The notes: generated by a model not told the origin, from the letters alone. A stretch of DNA of 64,000 nucleotides from Pseudomonas putida (GCF_004357765.1 NZ_SMTE01000002.1:62001-126000); one strand, 5' to 3'. Counted from the first letter of the stretch, positions 38,554 to 47,786 are shown. Numbers and translations are program-made.

Positions 38554-38859
38554 TCACATCTGGGTAAACCGCCCCAGGCGCTGGCGCAACATGCTGTTCT
38601 CGCTCCGCAGCTGCTGCACTTCCTGCAGCAGCTCCAGCGCCAGCGCCACGCCTTCCCATTCGAGTTCAAGCTCCTGGTGCAGCTTCGCCGCGCGCTTGGC
38701 CACGAGCGGCGCCTGATCATCGAACAGCCAGTCTTCCGGCGTTCGCCCCAACGGTTCGACGATCCCGTGCTCGACGATCTCGATCACATAGTCAGCCGTG
38801 ATATCGGCTTCCTGACAAAGGGTACGCATATCCAGTTGAACGATCAGGGTGCTGCTCAT
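38554..38859 (-). CDS. cbpM: Chaperone modulator CbpM
   Basis: A 101-residue MerR-like anti-cochaperone that binds the J-domain of CbpA and blocks its action with DnaK. Features are a helical N-terminal domain (QEADITADYVIEIVEHGIVEP) and a C-terminal coiled coil. ATG 38859 is preferred, with GGAG nine bases before it; ATG 38865, overlapping the cbpA stop, adds two residues. Confidence 0.9.
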   Translation of the reverse strand: MSSTLIVQLDMRTLCQEADITADYVIEIVEHGIVEPLGRTPEDWLFDDQAPLVAKRAAKLHQELELEWEGVALALELLQEVQQLRSENSMLRQRLGRFTQM

Positions 38860-38861
38860 GA

Positions 38862-39818
38862 TCATTTACTCCATTGTGTCCTCGGATCGAACGCCGCTTT
38901 CTCGGAAAGCTTGGTCCACAGTTCGCGGACAGACTCGTCGGAAGTCGGCGGCATCACCACCTTCAGCTGCGCGTAGAGGTTGCCACGCTCGCCTTTCTTG
39001 TTGGCCAGACCCATGCCCGGCACACGCAGGCGCTGACCGCTCTGGCTGTCGGGGCGGATGGTCAGGTTGATCTTGCCGGTCAGGGTCGGCACGGCCACCT
39101 TGGTGCCCAGCGCGGCCTCCCATGGCGCCAGCGGCACGGTGATGATCAGGTCATGACCTTCGACGTCGAACAGCGGGTGCGGTGCCATGCGAATGGTCAG
39201 GAACAGGTCGCCATTGGCTCCACCGCCAACGCCCGGGGCACCCTGGCCCTTGAGACGAATGCGCTCGCCATCGGTGACCCCGGCTGGAATCTTCACGTTC
39301 AGGGTCTTGGTGGTGAATCCAGTGCGCTGACCGGCAGCGTTGGTCTGCGGTACCTGGAAACTGATCTGCTTGGATTCCTTGCTGAGGGTTTCCTCGAGGA
39401 AAATCGCCAGTTCCAGTTCCACGTCCTGCCCTCGCCTGCCGGCACTGCGTTGTTGACCACGCCCACCGCCGAACGGATTGCCGCCACGTGCGCCGAAGAT
39501 CGAGCTGAAGAAATCGGAAAAGTCGCCGCCCTCGAAACCGCCGCCAGCGCCGCCGCGGCTTTCCCAGCCAGGGGGCGCCTGGAACGGCCGGCCGTGCTGG
39601 CCGCCGTACTTGCGGATCTCGTCGAATTCGGCACGCTTCTCGGCATCGCCGAGCACCTCGTAGGCCTCGTTGGCCTCCTTGAATTTCTCTTCGGCGTCAC
39701 GCTCCTTGCTGACGTCGGGGTGATACTTGCGCGCCAGCTTGCGGTACGCGGCCTTGATCGCCTTCTCGTCCGCCGTGGGCTCTACGCCAAGTATCTTGTA
39801 ATAGTCTTTGAAGTCCAT
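38862..39818 (-). CDS. cbpA: Curved DNA-binding protein CbpA, DnaJ-class co-chaperone
   Basis: A 318-residue J-domain protein with N-terminal J-domain ([23 protein letters not shown] motif at about residue 33), a Gly/Phe-rich linker (residues 80-130) and two C-terminal substrate-binding domains; the zinc finger of DnaJ is absent. This is the CbpA architecture. It is coupled to cbpM and preceded by a sigma-32-like promoter. Confidence 0.93.
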   Translation of the reverse strand: MDFKDYYKILGVEPTADEKAIKAAYRKLARKYHPDVSKERDAEEKFKEANEAYEVLGDAEKRAEFDEIRKYGGQHGRPFQAPPGWESRGGAGGGFEGGDFSDFFSSIFGARGGNPFGGGRGQQRSAGRRGQDVELELAIFLEETLSKESKQISFQVPQTNAAGQRTGFTTKTLNVKIPAGVTDGERIRLKGQGAPGVGGGANGDLFLTIRMAPHPLFDVEGHDLIITVPLAPWEAALGTKVAVPTLTGKINLTIRPDSQSGQRLRVPGMGLANKKGERGNLYAQLKVVMPPTSDESVRELWTKLSEKAAFDPRTQWSK

Positions 39819-39856
39819 CTACGGATCACCCGTGTGAATTTGCATGTTGCATCTGA

Positions 39857-39884
39857 AGATAAGGGCCAAGCATAGCCTTTCAAG
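39857..39884 (-). promoter_or_regulatory. Candidate heat-shock (sigma-32) promoter of cbpA
   Basis: On the minus strand CTTGAA, 14-bp spacer, CCTTATCT resembles the sigma-32 consensus (CTTGAA N13-15 CCCCATNT). It lies 39 bp upstream of the cbpA start. Function is inferred from match and gene type. Confidence 0.5.
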
Positions 39885-39920
39885 GTTCGCTTGGCTTGGT
39901 CTTGGGGCAGACGATCGGTC

Positions 39921-39948
39921 TTGATTCTGTAGCTAACTGGCATACACT
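39921..39948 (+). promoter_or_regulatory. Candidate sigma-70 promoter of the yegD-type gene
   Basis: TTGATT, 16-bp spacer and TACACT end 34 bp upstream of the ATG. It sits in the spacer shared with cbpA. Confidence 0.4.
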
Positions 39949-39981
39949 GCGCGGCCGTTTTGCCTCCGGAAGCTTTTTCCC

Positions 39982-41256
39982 ATGTCTGACGTATCCCCGG
40001 CCCGTGCCCTCGGCATCGACTTCGGCACCTCCAACTCCACGGTCGGCTGGCACCGCCCTGGCACCGAGTCGCTGATTGCCCTGGAAGACGGCAAGATCAC
40101 CCTGCCTTCGGTGGTCTTCTTCAACATCGAGGAACGTCGCCCGGTCTACGGTCGGCTGGCCCTGCACGAGTACCTGGAAGGCTACGAAGGCCGCCTGATG
40201 CGCTCGCTCAAGAGCCTGCTCGGGTCCAAGCTGATCAAGCACGACACCAGCGTGCTGGGCAGCGCCCTGCCGTTCAAGGACCTGCTGGGCATGTTCATCG
40301 GCGAGTTGAAAAAACGCGCCGAGGCCGCTGCCCAGCGCAGTTTCGACCAGGTCGTACTGGGCCGCCCGGTGTTCTTCGTCGACGAGGACCCAGCCGCTGA
40401 CCAGGAGGCCGAGGACACCCTGGCCGAGGTGGCACGCAAGATCGGCTTCAAGGACGTATCGTTCCAGTACGAGCCCATTGCCGCAGCGTTCGACTACGAG
40501 TCGGGCATCAGCCGTGAAGAGCTGGTGCTCATCGTCGATATCGGCGGTGGTACCTCGGACTTTACCCTGATTCGCCTGTCGCCCGAGCGTCATCAGGTGG
40601 CCGAACGCCAGAGCGACATCCTCGCAACCGGCGGCGTGCACATCGGCGGTACCGATTTCGACAAACAGCTCAGCCTGCAAGGCGTGATGCCGCTGTTCGG
40701 CTATGGCAGCCGGATGAAGAGCGGCGCTTTGATGCCCACCAGCTATCACCTGAATCTGGCGACCTGGCACACGATCAACGCCCTCTATTCGCAGAAGTCG
40801 CAACTGGCCCTGGGCAGCATGCGCTACGACATCGAGGACACCCAGGGCATCGACCGCCTGTTCAGACTGATCGAACAGCGCGCAGGACACTGGCTGGCGA
40901 TGGAAGTGGAAGCCAGCAAGATCGAGCTGACCGAACAACCGAGCCGCAACATCGACTTGGGCAGGGTCGAGCCGGCCCTGGCCGCAGAACTGACCCGGGT
41001 ACTGTTCGAGGAGGCCATCGAGGGGCTGCTGGAGCGTGTGCGCGGCAGCGTGAGCGAGCTGCTGGCCAAGGCCGGCGTGAGCGAAACCCAGGTAGACACG
41101 GTGTTCTTCACCGGCGGTTCCAGCGGGATCCCGGCGCTGCGCAACAGTGTGGCGGCGATGCTGCCGAATGCCCGGCATGTCGAAGGCAACATCTTCGGTA
41201 GCATCGGCAGCGGCTTGGCAATCGAAGCGCGCAAGCGGTACGGGGCGGCCTTATAG
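39982..41256 (+). CDS. yegD: Hsp70 family protein, YegD type
   Basis: A 424-residue actin-fold ATPase. The phosphate-1 motif GIDFGTSNSTVGW, connect/phosphate-2 motif LIVDIGGGTSDFTLI and adenosine motif FTGGSSGIPALR are present. It lacks the Hsp70 peptide-binding C-terminal domain, as is normal for YegD. It is divergent from cbpA, another chaperone-system gene. Its substrate is unknown. Confidence 0.88.
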   Translation: MSDVSPARALGIDFGTSNSTVGWHRPGTESLIALEDGKITLPSVVFFNIEERRPVYGRLALHEYLEGYEGRLMRSLKSLLGSKLIKHDTSVLGSALPFKDLLGMFIGELKKRAEAAAQRSFDQVVLGRPVFFVDEDPAADQEAEDTLAEVARKIGFKDVSFQYEPIAAAFDYESGISREELVLIVDIGGGTSDFTLIRLSPERHQVAERQSDILATGGVHIGGTDFDKQLSLQGVMPLFGYGSRMKSGALMPTSYHLNLATWHTINALYSQKSQLALGSMRYDIEDTQGIDRLFRLIEQRAGHWLAMEVEASKIELTEQPSRNIDLGRVEPALAAELTRVLFEEAIEGLLERVRGSVSELLAKAGVSETQVDTVFFTGGSSGIPALRNSVAAMLPNARHVEGNIFGSIGSGLAIEARKRYGAAL

Positions 41257-41274
41257 TGTGCGACTGACTGCACT

Positions 41275-41373
41275 CCCCTCTTCGCGGGTAAACCCGCTCC
41301 TACAGGATCTGCGCCGGTTTCGAGGGCAGTGCTACCCGTGTAGGAGCGGGCTTGCCCGCGAAAGGGCCGGTAC
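41275..41373. repeat. REP pair
   Basis: Opposed REP units at 41275-41306 and 41336-41373 between the convergent yegD-type and AI-2E-type genes. Confidence 0.88.
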
Positions 41374-41381
41374 AGACAGAC

Positions 41382-42389
41382 TCAGACCAGCTCGGCCCGC
41401 TTCAACTCACTCTTCAGGTAGGCGTAATACACCGGCCCCGCCACTACCCCAGGGAGCCCGAACGCCGCCTCGAACACCAGCATCGCCAGCAGCAGCTCCC
41501 ACGACTTGGCACTGATCTGCCCACCAACGATCCGCGCGTTGAGGAAATACTCGACCTTGTGGATGACGATCAGGTACCCCAACGCCGCCACCGCCACCCA
41601 GATCGACAGCGACAAGCCAACGATGGTGATCAGCGTGTTGGACATCAGGTTGCCGATCACCGGCAGCAGGCCGAGCAGGAACGTCAGGACGATCAAGGTC
41701 TTGGTCAACGGCAGGTGCACACCGAACAGCGGCAGCACCACCGCCAGAAAGATACCGGTGAAGGTAGTGTTCAGCAGCGAGATCTTGATCTGCGCGAAGA
41801 CGATGTTGCGAAATGCCCGCACCAACAGGCTCAGGCGCTCGAACAATGCCGCGGCCAGCGGCTTGCGCCGTGAGATATCGGGAATCCGCTGCAAGGCGAC
41901 GATCGCGCCGAGGATCATGCCGATCAGCAAGGTGACGAACATGTGCGCCATGCCCTTGCCGACCAGTTGCAATTCCCCCAGGTGACTCTTCAACCAGTCG
42001 CCGATGGCGACCTTGAACTCGGCAGCACTGGCCGGCAAGTAACCCTCGATGAACGGCGGCAACTGGCCGCGGGCACGCTCGACCAGGGCCATGAACTTGT
42101 CCAGCGAGGCGCCAGGGTTCTCTGCTTCATGCAGCAGAAAGCTGAATGCGCCGGCGATCAGCAAGGTGAGGGTCGTGACTACCAGGGTGCCGAGCAGGGC
42201 CACCGCCAGCCAGCGGGCGCGCTGACCGGCGATCAACGGCTGCAAACGCGGGGTGAGCATGTTCACCAGCTCGAACACCAGCAACCCGGCCAGAAGACTG
42301 GGCAGCAATTTCAGGGGTAGGGCCAGGAGCAGGCCGGCGAACACGATGATCCAGCTGGCCAGGGTGATCTGGCGGGGGGTAAAGGTCAT
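41382..42389 (-). CDS. AI-2E family transporter (PerM/YdiK type)
   Basis: A 335-residue integral membrane protein with about eight hydrophobic helices and a cytoplasmic or periplasmic segment around residues 90-150. The C-terminal core (LVVLPLFGVHLPLTKTLI-like region, VGGQISAKSWELLLAM) is typical of the family. Members export autoinducer-2 or act as Na+/H+ antiporters; the substrate here is unknown. The stop lies 9 bp from the REP pair. Confidence 0.85.
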   Translation of the reverse strand: MTFTPRQITLASWIIVFAGLLLALPLKLLPSLLAGLLVFELVNMLTPRLQPLIAGQRARWLAVALLGTLVVTTLTLLIAGAFSFLLHEAENPGASLDKFMALVERARGQLPPFIEGYLPASAAEFKVAIGDWLKSHLGELQLVGKGMAHMFVTLLIGMILGAIVALQRIPDISRRKPLAAALFERLSLLVRAFRNIVFAQIKISLLNTTFTGIFLAVVLPLFGVHLPLTKTLIVLTFLLGLLPVIGNLMSNTLITIVGLSLSIWVAVAALGYLIVIHKVEYFLNARIVGGQISAKSWELLLAMLVFEAAFGLPGVVAGPVYYAYLKSELKRAELV

Positions 42390-42460
42390 ACAGCCTCAGC
42401 GGCAGACAACAGGACAGACCCGCAGTCTGCCAGCCTTGGCGGTGTAGGCATAGGCGCAAC

Positions 42461-42733
42461 TCACTTCTTCTTCAGGCAGTCGCTCATGAACGCCTTGCGC
42501 TCGTCGCCTTTGAGCGTCTGCTCGGTGGCTTTGGCATTGCAGATTTTCATCTTTTCCTGCTGGGTGGTCTTCAGGCATTTGCTCATGAACGCCTTGCGCT
42601 CATCACCTTTGAGCGTCTGCTCGGTGGCCTCGGCATTGCAGGTTTTCATCTTTTCCTGTTGCGCGGTGGCGGCAAATCCCTGCGCACCGATCAGCATCCC
42701 CAACACCAGCAAAGGTACGTGCAACATTTTCAT
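42461..42733 (-). CDS. PsiF family repeat protein
   Basis: A 90-residue exported protein with a signal peptide (residues 1-21, VPLLVLGMLIGAQGFA) and two tandem PsiF repeats of 33 residues (QQEKMK.CNA.ATEQTLKG). The copies are nearly identical at DNA level as well. PsiF is phosphate-starvation inducible in E. coli; its function is unknown. ATG 42733 is chosen because it gives the signal peptide and follows a GGAG-type site; the frame is open upstream. Confidence 0.85.
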   Translation of the reverse strand: MKMLHVPLLVLGMLIGAQGFAATAQQEKMKTCNAEATEQTLKGDERKAFMSKCLKTTQQEKMKICNAKATEQTLKGDERKAFMSDCLKKK

Positions 42734-42800
42734 GGAGCGGTCTCCTTTTCTCCGCGCCCGGTGTGCGGAGCTGAGCGTGAGTGTAGACAAGGATTTCCCA

Positions 42801-43691
42801 CTAGAGTCCCGCAGCCTTGAGCCGGGCGGCATGTTCGGTGAACAGGCGCAGCGGCTCGGCCCCCTTGCCCACTGCGCCGAGCGACTGATTGACGATGTCC
42901 AGGTGATCGAGCGGATAGTCGTCGCCAATCACCTGGCCCAGATGGGAGCTGAAGCGCCCGACCATGCCGTCGCACTGGCCCTTTTCCTTGACGAAGCTGC
43001 GGGCGAACAACCTGCAGAAATAACTGCTGCCATCGAAACGGTTGCGCCCCTGGTCGGTGCGACCTTTCTGTACAGTGCCGGACCAGGAGTAGTAGCGCAC
43101 CCCGTTCACCTCGGCCGGCCCGTTGCCGCCCCAGGTATCGGGCAGCCCCTGTGGATAAGCCTGGTTGAACAACGCCACCCCGGCACTGGTAAGGGACTGG
43201 TGCGAAGCGTGCACATCAAGGGGTAACGGCTCGCGGCGCCAGCCGGTCTCCAGCCACATCTGCAGACGCGCCCAGGCGTGCAGTGCTGCCTTGAGCAAGC
43301 GCCCTTGGGGCGAGTCGCCTGGCGCCCTGCGCGACAGGTGGTCGGCCAGTTCCGAACCATGGTTGGGCCCGGCCACCGAGGTCACCGAAGCTACCCGCCA
43401 GGGGCGCTTGGCGGCGGCGTAGCGGGCATTGAGCGCGCCCTGGCTATGACCGATCAGATTGACCTTGTCGGCACCCGTGCGCTGGCAGATGTCTTCGATG
43501 ATCGCCAGCAACTGCTCACCCCGCACCTCGTTGGAATGCAGCGGCGACACCTGCACGGGGAACACCTGCGCCCCGCCCTTGCGTAGCGCCGGCACGATCC
43601 CGAACCAGTAGGGGTAGAGCAGCACGCGTACGAAACCGAGCATGCCTGGTACCAGGACCAACGGGTATCGCGTAGCCAGTTCCTGACTCAT
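42801..43691 (-). CDS. Triacylglycerol lipase / esterase
   Basis: A 296-residue alpha/beta hydrolase of the bacterial lipase I-type group. The N-terminal YPLVLVPGMLGF oxyanion strand and the nucleophile elbow GHSQGA (S83) are clear; the histidine is probably in PLDHLDIVNQ. It has no signal peptide, so it is either cytoplasmic or exported by another route. It has no lif foldase gene beside it. Confidence 0.83.
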   Translation of the reverse strand: MSQELATRYPLVLVPGMLGFVRVLLYPYWFGIVPALRKGGAQVFPVQVSPLHSNEVRGEQLLAIIEDICQRTGADKVNLIGHSQGALNARYAAAKRPWRVASVTSVAGPNHGSELADHLSRRAPGDSPQGRLLKAALHAWARLQMWLETGWRREPLPLDVHASHQSLTSAGVALFNQAYPQGLPDTWGGNGPAEVNGVRYYSWSGTVQKGRTDQGRNRFDGSSYFCRLFARSFVKEKGQCDGMVGRFSSHLGQVIGDDYPLDHLDIVNQSLGAVGKGAEPLRLFTEHAARLKAAGL

Positions 43692-43815
43692 TCACCTGCC
43701 CCTTCCGATGGACGCAGCTACCACCTTAGCGTGCGGCCAATGGCTATCGCAATCGAACTCCCGGCGCTGCCTGAGGTTCCAAACCTGAACAGACCCTTGA
43801 GCAAGGAGCGGGACC

Positions 43816-44157
43816 ATGTACAAGCAGACCCTGGCAGTCCTTCTGGCTAGCGCCACCCTGGCCGCCTGCGGCAGCCGCCCGGAAAACCCGGTGGACTATG
43901 TCACCTACCGTGATGAGCCGCTGGTCAAGCAAGTGGAGAACGGTATGACCATGCAAAAGGTCATCGCCATCGGTGGCAGCCCGTCCAGTGCTACCGACCT
44001 CCCCCACGGCGGCACCTGCAATGACTACATCCTCAACCGCGACGGCCATCAGCAGCCCTACTACGTGCGCTTCGACGCCACCGGGCATGTCGATGCCAAG
44101 GGCTTCAAGACCTGCAAACAACGCCAAGAAGACAGCGACGCCGCCCACGGCGCATAA
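43816..44157 (+). CDS. osmE: OsmE-type outer-membrane lipoprotein
   Basis: A 113-residue lipoprotein with lipobox LAAC (C18) and a SmpA/OmlA-like domain containing the GMTMQKVIAIGGSPSSA segment. It resembles osmotically inducible lipoprotein OsmE. An RBS (caaggagcgggacc) precedes the ATG. The ferritin-like gene follows 45 bp downstream. Confidence 0.85.
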   Translation: MYKQTLAVLLASATLAACGSRPENPVDYVTYRDEPLVKQVENGMTMQKVIAIGGSPSSATDLPHGGTCNDYILNRDGHQQPYYVRFDATGHVDAKGFKTCKQRQEDSDAAHGA

Positions 44158-44202
44158 GTCTCGAGACTCCCCATGACCACCCTGATTCTTTCGGAGATGA
44201 AC

Positions 44203-44733
44203 ATGAACGCCACTGAACTGACCGATGTGCAAACCCTGCGCCAGCGTGCTCGCCAGCACGTGGAAAATGGCGCCGTGACCGAGGGTTATCACGCCGACCG
44301 CGAGCGCATCATCACCTTGCTCAACGAATCCCTAGCCACCGAGCTGGTCTGCGTCCTGCGCTACAAACGTCACTACTTCATGGCCAGCGGTATCAAGGCC
44401 AGCGTGGCGGCTGCGGAATTCCTAGAACACGCCAACCAGGAAAGCGAGCATGCCGATAAATTGGCCGAACGCATCGTGCAGCTCGGTGGCGAGCCGGACT
44501 TCAACCCGGATAATCTGAGCAAGAACGCCCATGCCCAGTACGTGGCAGGCAGCACGCTCAAGGAAATGGTGCTGGAAGACTTGGTGGCCGAGCGTATCGC
44601 CATCGACAGCTACCGCGAGATCATCCAGTACATCGGCGACAAGGATCCGACCACACGGCGCATCTTCGAGGACATCCTGGCTCAGGAAGAAGAGCACGCC
44701 GACGACATGTCGGACTTGCTGCAGGGGCTGTGA
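44203..44733 (+). CDS. Ferritin-like (bacterioferritin/Dps-like) protein
   Basis: A 176-residue four-helix-bundle protein with di-iron ligands in ESLATELVCVLRYKRHYF (helix A), EFLEHANQESEHADKLAE (helix B) and ILAQEEEHADDMSDLL (helix D). ATG 44203 is chosen because TCGGAG lies six bases before it; ATG 44197 and 44173 are in frame. It likely stores iron or protects against peroxide. It is the 3' neighbour of osmE. Confidence 0.85.
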   Translation: MNATELTDVQTLRQRARQHVENGAVTEGYHADRERIITLLNESLATELVCVLRYKRHYFMASGIKASVAAAEFLEHANQESEHADKLAERIVQLGGEPDFNPDNLSKNAHAQYVAGSTLKEMVLEDLVAERIAIDSYREIIQYIGDKDPTTRRIFEDILAQEEEHADDMSDLLQGL

Positions 44734-44741
44734 TTGAGGGG

Positions 44742-44810
44742 GCTGCGAGTGCTCGTCGGGGCATTCGCAGCGGCCCTTATAGCGAGCGCCGCGCGGGCGG
44801 CGCTCGATAT
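44742..44810. terminator. Two hairpins between convergent genes
   Basis: GCTGCGAGTGC (44742-44752) pairs with GCATTCGCAGC (44761-44771), and CGAGCGCCGC (44783-44792) pairs with GCGGCGCTCG (44797-44806). They lie between the ferritin-like gene and the convergent asmA-type gene and could terminate either. No U-tract is present. Confidence 0.55.
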
Positions 44811-44858
44811 CCGCCGCCCTACACCCCTCAAGCCAAGCGCACCCTCCGCAATCCCTTG

Positions 44859-46925
44859 CTATTTCTTACCCTTCACCGCAGCCGGCGCCTTGCCGGCTTT
44901 CATCTGTTCGAGCAACGGTGTGCATTGGTTGGGCTCATCACCACTGCTGGGCGCGATCAGTGCCAGCAACCCGGCTGCCGGCCCCACCGCCACCCCCAGA
45001 GCGACCATGCCCGCGCCACGCAGCGCCAGCGGCACAGCCTGCACCCCCGCACTTGGCTTGGCGAACGACCCGCGCACGTACAACGGCGAGCGCAGCGAGA
45101 ACAGGCGCAGGCCTTTGGACTCGGGCGTGATCTTCAGGTCCAGCTGTTCGCTGGCAAAATTGGCGGTGCCGTTGATGTGGATGATCGCGTTCTCGGTGTC
45201 GAAGATGAACAGCCGGGTGGTGGCTAGGCCATCTTTGATACCTACGTCCGCCGCCGCACAGTTGATCTTCACCTCTTCATCGCCGAACAGCTTGCCGATC
45301 ACGTAATTGCCCACGTTGAGCCCGGCGATTTCCATCAGGCTGCGGCTGATGGCGCCATCGTTGATCAACAGGCGCAGATCGCCATTGGCCGTCCCCAGCA
45401 GCGCCGCCACCGAGTTACCGCGGCCACGGACGTCGGCGTCACCGTTCAGTTGACCGAAGCTGGTCTGCATGGGCGCGAACGTGGGAAACAGTTCCTTGAG
45501 CTTGAACCCGCGCGCGGTGAGCCTGGCATGGCCTTGCAGTGGCACGCTGCGGCCATCGAGGCGGATAACCGAGGACAGGTTGCCCCCGGCCACGCCAAAC
45601 CGCAGCGGCTGCAGGCGCAGCAGCCCATCTTCGAGGATCACATGAGCTGCCAGGTCGTTGAATGGCAGCTTCTCGCTGTGCACGATGCGCTTGCCAGCGA
45701 AGGTGACGTCGGCGTCCATGGCGCGCCAGCGCTCAGTGCGGAACTCCTCCACCGGCAGCACCTTGTCGGCCGGCTGCTTGCTGGCGCCGCCGCGGGCTTT
45801 CTGCTCGGCGTTGGAATCGGCTCCGATCAGTGGGGCCAGGTCCTTGAACAGCAACTGGTTGGAAACCAGATTCCCCGACAGCTTGGGGCGCGGCTGGCTC
45901 GCGACGAAAGACAGGTCGCCATGAATGTCACTGTCGCCTATCTTGCCGTTGAAGCCCTGGTAGTCGAAGGTGGCCCCTTGAGCGGCGTGCAGGTTGGCGC
46001 GCAGATGGCCGTCGGTGGAATAGGCCGGGGTGTCCGGCAGGGTCACGCCGGTCAGCGGGTAGAGATTGCCCAGGCTCGCGCCCGACAGACGCAGACGCAG
46101 GTCCAATGCGCCAAGGTTGCGCGGATCGGTCAGAGTACCGGCCAGCACCACATGGGTGTCGGCGATGCGCACGTCGGCCTGCAGCGGGAACGGCTGCTGG
46201 GCATCCTGCAGTGCCAACAGGCCGCCGATCTTGCCGGTACCGGATACTGGCTGGTTCTTGTAGCGACCCTCGACCTTGAGCCCGAACGCATAGTCCTGGG
46301 CGCCGCCGGCCTTCTCGGCATCGGCCTTGCCGACGATCTCGCTGAACGGGATCGGCTTGCCGAGCGGGTCGATCTGCACCTTCATACGGGTTTTCAGGGT
46401 CTGGTCGTCGAAGCTGACATTGCCCTGGTCGAAGCCAATGGCACCGATGTCCAGCACCCACTTGGACGGTTCCTCGTGTTCATCCTTTGGCCCGAAATCG
46501 AAGGTCCAGTTGGCCCGGCCATCGGCCAGACGGGTCAGGCTGGCACTGGGCTTGGTCAGGTCGATACGCGGAATGACGATCTGCTGGAACACCAGGGGCA
46601 GCGGCGCCAAACGGAATTCGACGCGCTCCAGGCCAGCCATCTGCGGCTCCTTGAGCCAGTCGGGATTGCCCAAGGTGATGTCTTCGGCGATGAAGTGCGG
46701 CCATGGCACCCATGCGCGCCAGCCGCCTTCCTCAGGCTCGGTGCGCCATTTCACGGCGAGGTTGCCGTTGATCGCGAAAGGCCGGTGAAGGGCCTCGGAG
46801 ACCTTGTCGTTCAACATCGGTTTGACGCGGTTCCAGTCGAACGTGGCGATCACCACCACCAGGATGGCCACTAGCGTAAGCAGGCTGGTGAGGGTCCAGA
46901 CGAGGATTCTGGCGGGGCGCGTCAT
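44859..46925 (-). CDS. AsmA family protein
   Basis: A 688-residue protein with an N-terminal signal anchor (residues 8-28, VWTLTSLLTLVAILVVVI) and a long periplasmic repeating beta-groove, with AsmA N-terminal (FDWNRVKPMLNDKVSEAL) and C-terminal (LMEIAGLNVGNYVIGKLFGD) regions. AsmA-like proteins are linked to lipid transport to the outer membrane. The tail is hydrophobic (GMVALGVAVGPAAGLLALI). It is monocistronic. Confidence 0.87.
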   Translation of the reverse strand: MTRPARILVWTLTSLLTLVAILVVVIATFDWNRVKPMLNDKVSEALHRPFAINGNLAVKWRTEPEEGGWRAWVPWPHFIAEDITLGNPDWLKEPQMAGLERVEFRLAPLPLVFQQIVIPRIDLTKPSASLTRLADGRANWTFDFGPKDEHEEPSKWVLDIGAIGFDQGNVSFDDQTLKTRMKVQIDPLGKPIPFSEIVGKADAEKAGGAQDYAFGLKVEGRYKNQPVSGTGKIGGLLALQDAQQPFPLQADVRIADTHVVLAGTLTDPRNLGALDLRLRLSGASLGNLYPLTGVTLPDTPAYSTDGHLRANLHAAQGATFDYQGFNGKIGDSDIHGDLSFVASQPRPKLSGNLVSNQLLFKDLAPLIGADSNAEQKARGGASKQPADKVLPVEEFRTERWRAMDADVTFAGKRIVHSEKLPFNDLAAHVILEDGLLRLQPLRFGVAGGNLSSVIRLDGRSVPLQGHARLTARGFKLKELFPTFAPMQTSFGQLNGDADVRGRGNSVAALLGTANGDLRLLINDGAISRSLMEIAGLNVGNYVIGKLFGDEEVKINCAAADVGIKDGLATTRLFIFDTENAIIHINGTANFASEQLDLKITPESKGLRLFSLRSPLYVRGSFAKPSAGVQAVPLALRGAGMVALGVAVGPAAGLLALIAPSSGDEPNQCTPLLEQMKAGKAPAAVKGKK

Positions 46926-47250
46926 TGCGTGGTTCTCCTTTTGGACACGGCACGAAACGGTGAAACGCTGGCCGTGATGGCCTTGCTAAATCGGACTGAT
47001 GAAAGCCCTGAGGGTTTTATCGGAGCGCCATGATAGCCGCTGTTTTTTGTCCTGCCGCTCAGCTTCCTGCTGGAAAACGCTTGCTAGCAGAAAGCCACTA
47101 CCCACTTGTAACGCCTGTTCCAGAGCACTTTAGCCAGGCTATCAATCACGTCGATTGTTACCATTATGCGGATGAACTTTTCTCTGGCCGGGCCAAGCGT
47201 AGCATTGGCTCCGTACCCACTTTCCCGCCCCCCCAGAGGAGCAATCAGAC
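46926..47250. other. Intergenic region between asmA-type and repeat genes
   Basis: A 325-bp spacer between divergent genes that should hold both promoters. I see a good Shine-Dalgarno (agaggagcaatcagac) for the repeat protein, but no convincing promoter pair, RNA or coding frame. Confidence 0.5.
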
Positions 47251-47703
47251 ATGAAACGCCAACTTCTTACGCTCACCCTGTCCATCCTTGCTGCCAACGC
47301 ATTCGCCATGCCGGCTGACGACCAGGCACTCACCTCCGAAGCGCGTTCTCCTTCCGCAAGCGTGGCCCAACCGCTGAAAACCGTGGCTGAAGGGGGTTCC
47401 GATCGCCTGATCGAACGCAGCAGCCGCGTGGCCGAAGGCGGTTCCGATCGCCTGATCGAACGCAGCAGCCGCGTGGCCGAAGGCGGTTCCGATCGCCTGA
47501 TCGAACGCAGCAGCCGCGTGGCCGAGGGAGGTTCCGATCGCCTGATCGAACGCAGCAGCCGCGTGGCCGAAGGCGGTTCCGATCGCCTGATCGAACGCAG
47601 CAGCCGCGTGGCCGAGGGAGGTTCCGATCGCCTGATCGAACGCAGCAGCCGCGTGGCCGAGGGAGGTTCCGATCGCCTGGTCGAACTCAGCCACATGAGC
47701 TGA
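47251..47703 (+). CDS. Exported protein made of 15-residue tandem repeats
   Basis: A 150-residue protein. A signal peptide (MKRQLLTLTLSILAANAFAM) and a 24-residue linker are followed by seven copies of VAEGGSDRLIERSSR, the last diverging to VAEGGSDRLVELSHMS. The repeats are hydrophilic and evenly charged. I do not recognise a function; related short exported Pseudomonas proteins with GGSDR motifs exist to my memory. Expression is supported by the strong RBS and a terminator 50 bp after the stop. Repeat number is likely variable between strains. Confidence 0.8.
   Translation: MKRQLLTLTLSILAANAFAMPADDQALTSEARSPSASVAQPLKTVAEGGSDRLIERSSRVAEGGSDRLIERSSRVAEGGSDRLIERSSRVAEGGSDRLIERSSRVAEGGSDRLIERSSRVAEGGSDRLIERSSRVAEGGSDRLVELSHMS
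47383..47697 (+). repeat. Seven 45-bp tandem repeats
   Basis: Units start at 47383, 47428, 47473, 47518, 47563, 47608 and 47653. Units 2-6 differ only at a few third positions (gaaggc versus gagggag), showing recent duplication and homogenisation. The unit length keeps the reading frame. Confidence 0.95.
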
Positions 47704-47753
47704 TCATCATGGCCGATAAGAACAATCCACCCAATCGTGCCTGCTCCCCTCCC

Positions 47754-47786
47754 AGCCCGGTCCATTGACCGGGCTTCGTTTTTTTA
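47754..47786 (+). terminator. Intrinsic terminator of the repeat-protein gene
   Basis: AGCCCGGTC, loop CATT, GACCGGGCT, then TCG and a run of T (47779 onward). A strong rho-independent terminator. Confidence 0.9.

Noticed and set aside
44730-45306. Two overlapping open frames opposite the end of the asmA-type gene
   Set aside because: They overlap a certain gene and have low-complexity Arg/Pro/Ala composition.
47383-47697. Tandem repeats considered as a CRISPR array
   Set aside because: Units are directly adjacent with no spacers, keep a reading frame and encode a signal-peptide protein.
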